Assembly (NCBI GenBank): GCA_964017185.1
Contig: OZ024869.1
Coordinates: 73,348,008-73,412,007 of the forward strand
Direction of reading: 5' to 3'
Length of the DNA: 64,000 nt
DNA from: Rugalucina vietnamica
Taxonomy: Eukaryota > Mollusca > Bivalvia > Lucinida > Lucinidae
Part shown: positions 49,385-60,650 of the stretch, piece by piece
Numbering within the stretch: the first letter of the stretch is position 1
Layout: every line of letters begins with the position of its first letter
Notes under the pieces: generated by a model
The model's database searches: none
Told to the model about the DNA's origin: nothing
Seen by the model: only the letters and a program-made list of their open reading frames with translations
Translations under genes and position numbers: made by a program

Positions 49385-50950
49385 TTTAAGCTCACCTGAG
49401 CCTAAGGTGAGCTTATAGGATGGCCATGCTCCGTCGTCCGTCCATCGTCGTCCACCATTTCAAAGATCTTCTCCTCTGAAACCGCTTGGCCAATCAAGGA
49501 GCATCCTTAGGAAGGGGGAAAGAAAGTATAAATGGTCCAGGTCACATGACAAAGATGACCGTCATGGCTGTAAATAGTAAAAACCTTTAAAAATCTTCTC
49601 CAGAACCAGAAGTCCTATGATTTTAAAACTTGACATGGAACATCAGAGAGAGGAGCTCTACAAAAGTTATATAAATCATGACCTTTGGATGACCCTGGCA
49701 TATTTTACGGCAAGGTCAACATAGGTGGCCCATGCATTTGAATGGGGAAAATTGTCAAAATGACATTTTAAGGGAAAAACTAATAGAAAATGGGTAAATG
49801 GACTGAAGATTTATGATTCTGAAAAATTTTGTACACTAGGGGCTGGTCTGCCACCACCCGGGGGGAATATACATGTATATTACCAAAATCAAAGGCCTTC
49901 TTCTCTGAAATCGCTTGGCCAATCAAAGCCAAACGTCAGGTAGAGCATCCATATAGTTTATATAAATGGTCCAGGTCATATAACCAAGATGGCTGCCATG
50001 GCTATAACTAGCAAAAACCTTTAAAAATCTTCTTCTCCAGAACCAGAAGGCCTATGATTTTGAAACTTGAAAGGAAGCATCAGGGAGAGGAACTCTACAA
50101 TTTTCATATAAATGGCCCTGTGATGACCTTGACCTATTTTACGGCAAGGTCAACATAGGTGGCCTATGCATTTGAATGGGGAAAATTGTCAAAAACTTGA
50201 AGAAAATGGGCAATGGACTGAAGAGTTATGATTCTGAAAAAAATGGACCACAGGGGCTGGTCTGACCCTTTGCCGGGGGTAATATACACGTATATCACCA
50301 TAATATTTAAAGATCTTCTTCTCTGAAACCGCATGGCCAATCAAAGCCAAACTTTATATGAAGCAGCTATAGGAAGGGGGGAACCGGTGCATTACGAAAA
50401 CACGCCGATGCAAACATTTTCACATAAAAAATGAAAATATCAGTGGAAAAGTTATGATATTTTCCCTATTTTTGCTCAAAGCATAGGTTGTGGGTACACG
50501 TTAGAACCGCCTTACCGAGGCTAGATCAGCCTCACCGAGGCGGTTCTAACGAGTACCCGCAATCTATGTTTTGGACCAAAAATAAGAAAAATTCGTATAC
50601 CCCTGCATACCCCAGTTTTACTATATAACAATAGGGTTGAAGGGGGTATTCAGTATTACTTAAATAATCCGGGTCACATGACCAAGATGGCCGCCATGTC
50701 CATATATGGTAAAAACCCTTCAAAAATCTTCTCCGGAAACGGTGGATCAATGTCAACAAACTTGGCACATAGAATTGTGGACTAGAGTACTACAATGTAT
50801 ATATAAATTATGACAGTGTGATGACCTTGACCTATTTGACGGCAAGTTCAAAATAGGTCGCCCATGACCATAATAGTCAAACAAGTTTATTGGTATACAT
50901 GTATATCCCAATTCTCAGGTGAGCGTTTACAGGACCATTGTCCTCTAGTT
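49385..50950 (+). mobile_element. HINE-like element, family H1, copy D
   Basis: AAGCTCACCTGAGCCTAAGG hairpin, GTCCGTCCATCGTCG, units with GACCTTGACCTATTTTACGG, and 3' CTCAGGTGAGCG then AGGACCATTGTCCTC. It is interrupted by an M2 copy. Confidence 0.8.
50392..50658. mobile_element. M2 MITE inside H1 copy D
   Basis: CATTACGAAAACACGCCG at the left. The palindromic centre AGAACCGCCTTACCG / CGAGGCGGTTCTAACG encloses an extra GCTAGATCAGCC. The right end is near GGGGGTATTCAG. Confidence 0.8.
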
Positions 50951-51017
50951 GTTCTTTCATTACGTACAGGATCAACGTTTGCATGGAGAAGAACTCTATA
51001 AGCTATGCTTTCGTTCT

Positions 51018-51195
51018 AATCATGTTTTTTTTTTCTTTTTATTCAGTTTTACGTCCCTTTCAAGCTTTTTCACTCATATCGAGACGAATCAATCGGTAGG
51101 TGGGGCGAAAACCGGAGTACCCGGGGAAAAACCACCCGACACACCCGCAAGCAGAACATGGCTTGTCTCACATATGAATTCGTGCCCCGTGCGAG
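51018..51195 (-). mobile_element. S2 SINE, reverse, 5' truncated
   Basis: Plus-strand T run then CAGTTTTACGTCCCTTTC, CACACCCGCAAGCAGAAC and GGCTTGTCTCACATATG. The tRNA head is mostly gone. Confidence 0.7.
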
Positions 51196-52711
51196 GCGCG
51201 AACCTACATCATGTTCGTCATGTACCTTTAGCCAATGTATGTAGATATGTTATTTGTGAACCTGAATAAAAATGTTTAAACTAAAACTACAGGATCAACA
51301 GCCCAGGTCATATAGAGACGGACAGTCATTATCATTTTCACACCAAAAGCCTCCCAGAGGCATGGCAACGAGTTTGTTGTGCACATTTCTTTCACCACTA
51401 ATAAATGCTCTTCTTGAATCTACATTACAAGTCTATGTACGTTATTCATAATTTGTTTTGCATGTTGTCATAGAGGACCTTTTACAAAGGATTTCACTTC
51501 GCCACACTTGAGAGTGAGAGAGACAATCATGATAAATATATTCTTGACCATATATTCATGAAAGAAATGCATCCATACATTACACCATATGTTTTACATG
51601 TAATAATCTACAAACATGCGTAATTTACTTGGTGTTTGAATATGAAAGGCGAAAGGCATTTGGAGCTCTGCCTATATCTGACACTATCAAACTTCATAAA
51701 GCTAGCTAAGGTTTTTAATTGTCGAATTTAAAGAACGGAAACAAAGGCACGGAGAGTTTCTCCGTTAACATGCACCTGATATGGACCTTTCGCTCTATAA
51801 AACATATTAACAAGGTTTCCTAATGTCGTGGCCAAAGCGTAGTGAAAGTGCTCATGAACCAACGTTCCTTGTGGTTTTATCACGCCATATTTAGCCATAA
51901 ATGGTCTTCAGCCAACCATCTATGGACTCTAAACCATACAAAATTGGCTTTAACAATAACTGCATCCAGTTTTCCTTAAAATAAGGCGAGAATTGGTTTT
52001 TATTATCCGTGTTTGTTGCACCGAATGGTCCGAGTTTGTTTCACCTGCTTGATAATTTGAACCGTGGTATGTTGCACCATATCAAATGAGAGTACCCAAT
52101 TTGAAATAGTTATTATTCTCTTTTTTATAATTTTGTGTGGGTTCTTGTAATGGTAACATTTGAAGCGATCCCCGATCCTCCGAAAAACATCAATTTGGTC
52201 ATATTATCGTGCTTTAATAATGATTTACAGACATTCTTACCAAGATTTTTCTCTTTTCGTGCATCCAAGTCAGATTTAGAAGCCTATATTTCTAGAACTA
52301 ATGGAATTTATGAGACAGGATTTTAGGTAAACATTTGCAAAGTTATGTACTTTTTCATTGTATCTCAAACAAAAATCAACTCAGTCGATATTCATTATAA
52401 TCAAAGATAATAAATACCCACTCTTTTTCCCCGCGGTTCAAAATACTATTGTTTATATCCGCGTTTAGAAGACCATTTCGCGTTTGTTGTATCTGGATGA
52501 ATGGTGTGTAGTAGCACTGTTTCCAATACACAGTAGCACCTGTGAACTATTGATAATGAGATATATCCCCTCCAATATACACTGAAAAAAAAGTTATAAG
52601 AGGCCACTTTTCAAACTTATTTTGTGTTTCTAAGCAATGTTCAAAATTGCACGATTTTTTGCCTAAACACGTGTCTTTCAAGTCAGTAAAGTTCCAAAGT
52701 GTTCAGAAAAT

Positions 52712-53750
52712 ATACTCATCAAAAGAAGTTTAGCACCAGTTAATATTTTTCTCATTTTAAAATAATGTTTAGTATACATTTTTTTCAAATAAACTTTTAA
52801 AAATTGATACTATCCTAAAGGGCTAGTTTTTGTGAACAACAAAGCAATAATTTGTCTTGAAAAGATTAAGTAAAAATGTGCAAAAATGCATGTTTTTGAA
52901 AACACCAGAATTTGGGATGCAGCAAAAAGCCCACACCTCTATTTCTGGGCATCTAAACCTGAATTCATTTCACATCCTCATTCGAGACAATGAAAGCAGT
53001 CATTTAAAGCAAAAAAAAAATAAAAATTGAATTTTTGGGACAAACATGCCATTTTTGACCAAAAATAACGATTTTTGAGACTTTGTTTCAATCCTCAGAT
53101 AAAGCTAAAGTCACTCATCTCTCCAACAAAATGGGTTGATATAGCATCAAACACGGCATGCAGCACCCCTGACTGCTAAACTGAAGGTACTGCTTTTCAA
53201 CCCGTCCAAATTCAGACTTTTTAAAAAGCTGCATTTCAAAAAGTGCTGATGCCCTATCTTTGACATGAGATCAACTTTAAGAGAAAGAAAAGATGTGGTA
53301 TGTTTTGGTTTCAAAACATTCCATATTGATCCAAAATTGATAGGGATATTGGTTTTACTCATTTTCTCCAATATTTATGATTTTTTGTCAAAAAATGTAA
53401 TTTTCTCAAAAAATGCATTTTTACCTAAATTTTGAGATTCTTTCAATTGTTTTTGGCTCAACCATTTGCTTTGGGGCTCTTGTTTGTGAATTTGGAAACA
53501 AAAATGTGTTCTGAACACTGTGACGTTTGAGGTAGAATTTTTTCGATGTTCAAATTTTCAGTATTGACAGAAAAAGGGCATTTTCAAATTTTCTTAAAAT
53601 CGTTTCCGCATTAGTTTTTGTCTTATCGCACACTTTATCAAACTCTCTAAGACTGCGCAAATTCAAAAAGGTAGGTTTAAAATAAGTCAAAATGTCACTT
53701 AAAAATATGAAAAAAAATCTAAATGGTGCTAAACTTCTTTTGAGGAGTAT
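52712..53750. mobile_element. 1.04-kb mariner-like element
   Basis: TACTCATCAAAAGAAGTTT AGCACC at the left and GGTGCTAAACTTC TTTTGAGGAGTA at the right: a ~25-bp TIR with a TA at each tip. The interior is AT-rich without a transposase. Confidence 0.8.
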
Positions 53751-54610
53751 AATTTTCTTTCACTAAACACGTTTTTGGAGTAAAAATGCAAAAATCAATG
53801 TTTTTGAATAAAAAAATGGATAAAGCACAACATTTATTGAAATTAGGAACGGTGTCTTCAAAGGGGCCCTTCTGGCTTAGAAAAACATCAAACATTCGAA
53901 TTTTCTCTACTGGTAGACTTTTTACGCATCTTTAAAAATCGCTATTTTTGAGATTTTTTGGAAAATTCATCAATGTGCCTCTTAAACATCTTAATCCCTG
54001 TTAAATTTGCTTGATGATGCCTGGAAATGAGACATATAACTCGAATGGGCTATTTTAGACTATTTTCGAGGACAAACAGGTCACAGTTGCCACACACTTC
54101 CGTCTTCAATGCCAATTTTTTCATGAACAAAATAACGAAATTAGTGGACGATTTTTTAAATTTTCAAAGCTTATCAGAGTCTAGTATTAGACCTCAATAA
54201 TCGCTGAAAATTTCAATTATAATGCAACCGGAGATGAACAAAGTTTGTATTCAAATTGCATGCAAAAAGCTGAATTCCTGTTATTCATGTTGCTGTCTTC
54301 TTGCATGTACAAAACAGAAACGAAGAGTCTTATTGCAGCAATACATCTGATTTAATTTTATCTTGCATCATGGCAGTCAGTAGCACTTTCGAATAAATTA
54401 AAATGTAAAACGCACCGTCATAATATGACATTTAATTTGATGTTAATTAAGTGTGACTTTTTGAAAAGAAGATACATTTACTCATGCTTGGTCTGTGTGA
54501 GATATATTACACATTTTGGAATGCAGAAACTCACAGAGCCTCTGTTAGACATTGGTTTATTCATTTGATCATGAATTTTAATTGATCATATTTTACTTTC
54601 TGAACTAGAA
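53751..54610. other. Unassigned AT-rich DNA inside the 5.2-kb element
   Basis: No recognised repeat, exon or transposase motif. Confidence 0.5.
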
Positions 54611-57600
54611 GAAACCAAGTAGCCCAAGGGCAACGATCGCTCACCTGAGAGTCAACAAGTACAGTCACTGGACAAAGTAATTGGGGTTTTTACCACATAT
54701 GGGTATGGTGGCCATCTTGGTCATGTGACCTTGAAACCCTACTTACATCAGCAGAAGAGCTCTTGTCTGGATTGTGTATCCTCTTTTCTGCCATTTTGGT
54801 TCACTTGAAAAAATCATCTAACAAAGTCAGGGTCCTATAATGACCCCCGGGGTGGGGCCATATTTGACCCCAGGGGCAAGATTGGCAGGATTTATGTAGA
54901 GCTCCACATGACAATGTTGTATATCAAATATACAAGCTTTGTGTCATGCTGTTGCAGAGAAGATTTTTTTTCATATATTTCCATTATAAGTCTATGGTAG
55001 ATAATGACATGCCTGGGGCGTGGCCTGTATGGACCCCAGGGGCACCATTGGCAGCATTTATAAAGGAGAGTATTATACATTGGTCCACACAACATATGGA
55101 AACTCTGGGCCATATGGTTTCGGAGAAGAAGATTTTTTTTTTTTGTTTTTAGCTCGCCTGCACGAAGTGCATAGAGCTATTGTAGTCACCTCGGTTGTCC
55201 CCGTTTACGTTTACGTGTACGTCCGCGTCACACTTTCGTTTAAAGTTTTTTATAAGTCTATATCTCTTGACCATGTTGATGGATCAAGTTGATACTTTGC
55301 ATGTTGCTAGATATTGGTCTGAAGTTTTACGCAGTACCATCATGACTCACCCTGGGTGACCTTGAGGTCAAGGTCACGGACTTAGAAATTTTGTGTTTAA
55401 GTTTTTGGTTAAAGTTTTTGTAAGTCTATATCTCTTGACCATATATATGGATTGAGTTGATACTTTGCATGTTGCTAGATATTGGTCTGAAGTTTTACGC
55501 AGTACCAATATGACCCACCCTGGATGACCTTGAGGTCAAGGTCACGGACTTAGAAATTTTGGGTTTAAGTTTTTGGTTAAAGTTTTTGTAAGTCTATATC
55601 TCTTGACCATATTGATGGATTGAGTTGATACTTTGCATGTTGCTAGATATTGGTCTGAAGTTTTATGCAGTACCATCATGACCCACTCTCGTTGACCTTG
55701 AGGTCCAGGTCACAGACTTAGAAATTTTGTGTTTAAGTTTTTGATTTAAGTTTTTGTAAGTCTATATCTCTTGACTATGTTGATTGATCGAGTTGATACT
55801 TTGCATGTTGGTAGATATTGGTCTGAAGTTTTATGTAGTACCATCATGACCTACCCTGGGTGACCTTGAGGTCAAGGTCACAGACCTTTTGTGTTAAATT
55901 TTTTGGTTAAAGTCTAAATCTCTTGAACATGTTGATGGATAAAGTTGATACTTGCATGTTGATAGATATTGGTCTCAGGTTTTATGCTGTACATCACAAC
56001 TCACCTGGATGACCTTGAGGTCAGGGTCACGGACTTGGAAGTTTTGTGTTTAAGTTTGGGTTAATGTTTTTATAAGTCTATATCTCTTGAACATGTAGAT
56101 TGATCAAGTTGATACTTTGTATTGGTCTGAAAATTTATGTTGTACCATCATGACCCACCTGAGTGACGTTGAGGTCAAGGTCAGGGGTCATAGATTGTAA
56201 CAGATGTAGTGGCAAAGCACAAGTCAGGCGAGCTACACTGTCCTGCGACAGCTCTTATTCCCATGATGCCCCCAGGGTGGTGCCCGTATGGACCCCAGGG
56301 GCACGGTTGGCAGAATTTATAGCAGGATTTATAAAGAGGACCACTATACATTGCTACACACAAAATATGAAAGCTTTGGGTCTTGTGGTTTCGGAGAAGA
56401 TTTTTTAAAGTTTTTCCCATGACGCCCCTGGGGCGGGGCCCGTATGGACCCCAGGGGCATGGTTGGCAGGATTTATAAAGAGGACCACTATACATTGCTA
56501 CACACAAAATATGAAAGCTCTGGGCTGGGCCTTGTGGTTTCGGAGAAGATTTTTTTTATGTTTATCCCATTGTAAGTCTATGGGAGCTAATGACCCCCGG
56601 GGCGGTGCCATTTTTGACCCCAGTGGCATGATTGGCAGGATTTATAAAGAGGACCACTATACATTGCTACAAGCAAAATATGAAAGCTTTGGGCTTTGTG
56701 GTTTCGGAGAAGATTTTTTTTATGTTTTACCCATGACCCCCCCCCCCCTCAGGCGGGGCCCATATGGACCCCAGGGGCAAGTTTGGCAGGATTTATAAAG
56801 AGGACCACTATACATTGCTACACACAAAATATGAAAGCTTTGGGTCTTGTGGTTTTGGAGAAGAAGATTTTTTAAAGTTTTTCCCACGACGCCCCCGGGG
56901 CGGGGCTCGTATGGACCCCAGGGGCACGGTTGGCAGGATTTATAAAGAGGACCACTATACATTGCTACACACAAAATATGAAAGCTTTGGGTCTTGTGGT
57001 TTCGGAGAAGAAGATTTTTTAAAGTTTTTCCCATGACGCCCCCGGGGCGGGGCCCGTATGGACCCCCAGGGGCACGGTTTTCAGGATTTATAAAGAGGAC
57101 CACTATACATTGCTACTGACAAAATATGAAAGCTCTGGGCCTTGTGGTTTCGGAGAAGAAGATTTTTTTATGTTTCTCCCATTGTAAGTCTATGGGAGCT
57201 AATGACCCCTGGGGCGGGGGCATTTTTGACCTCAGGGGCCTGGTTGGCAGGATTTATAAAGAGGACCACTACCCATTGCTAAATACAAAATATGAAAGCT
57301 CTGGGCCTTGTAGTTCTGGAGAAGAAGATTTTCTTGTATGTTTTTCCCATGACGCCCCTGGGGTGGGGCCTGTATGGATCCCAGGGGCATGGTTGGCAGG
57401 ATTTATAAAGAGGAGTACTATACAATGCTACACACAAAATATGAAAGCTCTGGGGCTTGTGGTTTTGGAGAAGAAGATTTTTTTATGTTTTTCCCATTGT
57501 AAGTCTATGGGAGCTATCTGTTGCCATGGAAACCAGAGTTCTGATCTGACCTGGCCCAAAGCCTAATGCAACCATTCCCCCTCCTCAATGATGCTTTAGA

Positions 57601-57728
57601 TAAAATTTGATCATGATTGGCCTTGTTGTCTTAGTGATATTCACGTTTGAAAATGTGAACGGACGGACGGACGCTCAACTACTATACTATAAGCTCACCT
57701 GTGAGCCTTCGGCTCAGGTGAGCTAAAA
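54611..57728 (-). mobile_element. HINE-like element, family E
   Basis: On the minus strand it starts TTTTTAGCTCACCTGAGCCG (5' hairpin with CTCACAGGTGAGC), then GTCCGTCCGTCCG. Around ten units follow with GGGGTCCATACGGGC and the complement of AAGAGGACCACTATACATTG. The 3' end has the arm CTCAGGTGAGCGATCG and the hairpin TTGCCCTTGGGC. It shares terminal arms with H1 but has a different core and 3' hairpin. Confidence 0.78.
55146..56259 (+). mobile_element. HINE-like element, family F, nested in E
   Basis: AGCTCGCCTGCACGAAG hairpin, a TTTACGTTTACGTGTACG simple repeat, and about six ~165-bp units with TTGAGGTCAAGGTCACGG. 3' arm CAAGTCAGGCGAGCTACAC, then hairpin CTGTCCTGCGACAG. It interrupts an E tandem unit between T residues (TTTTT ... 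TTCCCATGA). Confidence 0.8.
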
Positions 57729-57763
57729 ATAAAAGGCGGCCTCTTATAACTTTTTTCATTGTA

Positions 57764-58390
57764 CATAGATGACAATAAATCTCTCCAATACAATACACAG
57801 TAGCATGTTTCCAATACGCAGAAGCACCTGTGAACTATTGATAATGAAATATATTCCCTCCAATATACGAGGGAATATATTTCATTATCAATAGAAAGGT
57901 TAGAGGTTAACCTTTGACTTAGTCATTTTTGTGTCTGTTTCAATTTGTCCCAAAGCTTTCATATTTTGTGTGGTTTCATATTTTGTGTGTAGCAATGTAT
58001 AAGCAAATACGTTTCGAAATGTTTCAAATTCGGACTTAGCCATTTTTGGGTCTGTTTCAATTTGTTTCTTCTTTGGGTCTCGTACATGGCTGCTTTATTA
58101 CCTCAAATACACAGTAGCAGGTTTCCAATACACAGTAGCACCTGTCCTGTGAACTATTGAAAAAGAAATATTTCCTCTAATATACATGGATGCTTTATTG
58201 CCTCAAATACTCACAGCAGCATGTTTCCAATACACAGAAGCACCTGTGAACTATTGATAAGGAAATATATCCCCTCCAATATACAAAGATGGCAATAAAT
58301 TTCTCCAATACACAGTAAGCACTGTTTCAAATACACAATAGCTCCTGTGAACTATTGATAATGAAGCAGCTTCAATATACACTGATTGAA
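57764..58390. repeat. R2 tandem repeat, right blocks, with a chimeric patch
   Basis: R2 motifs at 57764-57894 and 58080-58390. Between them (57895-58079) are scraps of the 165-bp satellite (GACTTAGTCATTTTTG, GTTTCAATTTGT) and of family E (CATATTTTGTGTG, TAGCAATGTATA). Confidence 0.75.
57835..57894. repeat. Perfect hairpin, 26-bp arms, 8-nt loop
   Basis: Arm 57835-57860 (CTATTGATAATGAAATATAT then TCCCTC) is exactly inverted at 57869-57894; the loop is CAATATAC. It is a head-to-head junction of two R2 units. Confidence 0.92.
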
Positions 58391-58472
58391 TAAACAGATA
58401 AATACACAAGGAAAAACAAAAAATGTGTTAAAAAACTAAAGAATTGTTTGATGTATTGAAGGTTCGCCTCTG

Positions 58473-58516
58473 TAATAATAATAATAATGATAATAATAAT
58501 AATACTAATAATAAAA
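58473..58516. repeat. (AAT)n microsatellite
   Basis: AATAATAATAATGATAATAA and similar. 58391-58825 otherwise shows nothing recognised. Confidence 0.9.
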
Positions 58517-58825
58517 GAAGCCAGTTTCACTAACACCTGAAAAGGTTCTATCTAGGCTATCACGCCTGTTGCAATAATGTTGCTCTTCATGATATCTTGC
58601 TGACATTTTAGAAAAAATGAAATAACACAAAAGAACAAAACTTTTCTTTTATATAAACTCTAAGATATATACTGTTTTGTTTATATCATCTGACCAAGTG
58701 TGAATCTTTTAGTCTGTATACTACCTCCAAAATATCATAATAATTACATGACTTTGTACAAGCTCAATGATTAAATAAAATAACATTGGTATCCTCTTCA
58801 TGATCTCCATTGTCAATACAAAAAA

Positions 58826-60650
58826 TATATGGCCTGGAATTTTCACCTTTTCTCTAACCTTGTTTCAACTTGTTGTGAAACGTTTCGAAACGTTTCAAAT
58901 TCGGACTTAAGTCATTTTTGGGTCTGTTTCAATTTGTTTCAGTTGATTTACTATATAATCTATATGTTTCAGTGTTTCAAAACAATAAATATATGGCCTG
59001 GAATTTTCACCTTTTCTCTAACCTTTTTTCAATTTGTTGCGAAACGTTTCGAAACGTTTCAAATTTTTGACTTAGTCATTTTTTGGGTCTGTTTCAATTT
59101 GTTTCAGTTGATTTACTATATAATCTATATGTTTCAATGTTTCGCAACAAAAAACATATGGCCTGGAATTTTCACCTTTTCTCTAACCTTGTTTCAATTT
59201 GTTGCGAAATGTTTCGAAACGTTTCAAATTTCGGACTTAGTCATTTTTTGGGTCTGTTTCAATTTGTTTCAGTTGATTTACTATATAATCTATATGTTTC
59301 AATGTTTCGCAACAAGAAATATATGGCCTGGAATTTTCACCTTTTCTCTAACCTTAATTGTTTCAATTTGTTGCAAAACGTTTCGAAACGTTTCAAAGTT
59401 GGGACTTAGTCATTTTTGGGTCTGTTTCAATTTGTTTCAGTTGATTTACTATTATAATCTATATGTTTCAATGTTTCGAAACAAAAAACATATGGCCTGG
59501 AATTTTCACCTTTTCTCTAACCTTGTTTCAATTTGTTGCGAAACGTTTCGAAACGTTTCAAATTTCGGACTTAGTCATTTTTGGGTCTGTTTCAATTTGT
59601 TTCAGTTGATTCCCTATATAATGTATATGTTTCAATGTTTTGAAACAAAAAATATATGGCCTGGAATTTTCACCTTTTCTCTAACCTTGTTTCAATTTGT
59701 TGCGAAACGTTTCAAATTCAGAGTTAGTCATTTTTGGGTCTGTTTCAATTTGTTTCAGTTGATTTACTATATAATCTATATGTTTCAATGTTTCGAAACA
59801 AAAAACATATGGCTTGGAATTTTCACCTTTTCTCTAACCTTGTTTCAATTTGTTGCGCAACGTTTCGAAACGTTTCAAAGTCGTACTTAATCATTTTTGG
59901 CTCTGTTTCAAATTGTTTCAGTTGATTCACTATATAATCAATATGTTTCAATGTTTCGCAACAAAAAACATACGGCCTGGAATTTTCACCTTTTCTCTAA
60001 CCTTGTTTCAATTTGTTGCAAAATGTTTCGAAACTTTTCAAATTTCGGACTTAGTCATTTTTTGGCTCTGTTTCAATTTGTTTCAGCTGATCCACTACAT
60101 AATCTATATGTTTCAATGTTTCGCAACAAAAATTATATGGCCTGGAATTTTCACCTTTTCTCTAACCTTGTTTCAATTTGTTGCGAAATGTTGCGAAACA
60201 TTTCAAAGTCGGATTTAGTCATTTTTGGCTCTGTTTCAAATTGTTTCAGTTGATTCACTACATAATCTATATGTTTCAATGTTTCACAACAAAAAACATA
60301 TGGCCTGGAATTTTCACCTTTTCTCTAACATTGTTTCAATTTGTTGCGAAACGTTTCGAAACGTTTCAAAGTTTGGACTAAGTCATTTTTGGCTCTATTT
60401 CAAATTGTTTCAGTTGATTCACTATATAATCTAAATGTTTCAATGTTTCGAAACAAAAAATATATGGCCAGGAATTTTCACCTTTTCTAAAACCTTGTTT
60501 CAATTTGTTGCGAAATGTTTCGAAACGTTTTGAAAGGTTTCAAAGCTTGGACTTAGTCATTTTCTGGTTAAATTATCTAAGTATTTTGGCCTATATAATC
60601 TATATGTTTCAATGTTTCACTGAAACAAATGGATGGCCTGGGATTTCTGC
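58826..60650. repeat. Right-arm tandem array, ~165-bp unit, inverted
   Basis: About eleven units reading CCTGGAATTTTCACCTTT, CAATTTGTTGCGAAACG and GACTTAGTCATTTTTGGG, i.e. the left-arm unit on the other strand. It ends in CACTGAAACAAATGGATGG and the shared terminus. Confidence 0.95.

Larger units (their letters stand above)
48433..52508. mobile_element. 4.1-kb element, 60-bp TIRs, 5-bp duplication TAGTA
   Basis: Left CACACTGTTCATCCAGATAC and right (inverted) CACACCATTCATCCAGATAC continue alike through ACAACAAACGCG and AAACGCGGATATAAACAA. TAGTA at 48428-48432 and 52509-52513 restores the R2 repeat. Further ACAAACACGGA-type motifs lie subterminally in both arms (about 48880-48930 and 52000-52080). 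CAC ends plus a 5-bp duplication fit Transib or a related superfamily. No transposase is visible. 51226-51990 and 52090-52430 are unrecognised. Confidence 0.82.
52580..57761. mobile_element. 5.2-kb TA-flanked element carrying nested insertions
   Basis: CACTGAAAAAAAAGTTATAA then GAGGCC at the left and GGCCTCTTATAACTTTTTT then CATTG at the right form a TIR. TA at 52578-52579 and 57762-57763. Removing it restores the R2 repeat (CCAATA-TA-CATAGATG; compare CCAATATACAAAGATG at 58280). TA duplication suggests a Tc1/mariner-type element. Confidence 0.75.

Noticed and set aside
52135-52326. 63-codon frame inside the TAGTA element as a transposase remnant
   Set aside because: No DDE or DNA-binding motif is recognisable and the frame is short.
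56181-57566. Frames on both strands in 56-57.6 kb
   Set aside because: They follow tandem units of family E (GGACCCCAGGGGCA); no domain is recognised.
58829-59890. 353-codon plus-strand frame
   Set aside because: This is the same satellite in inverted orientation.
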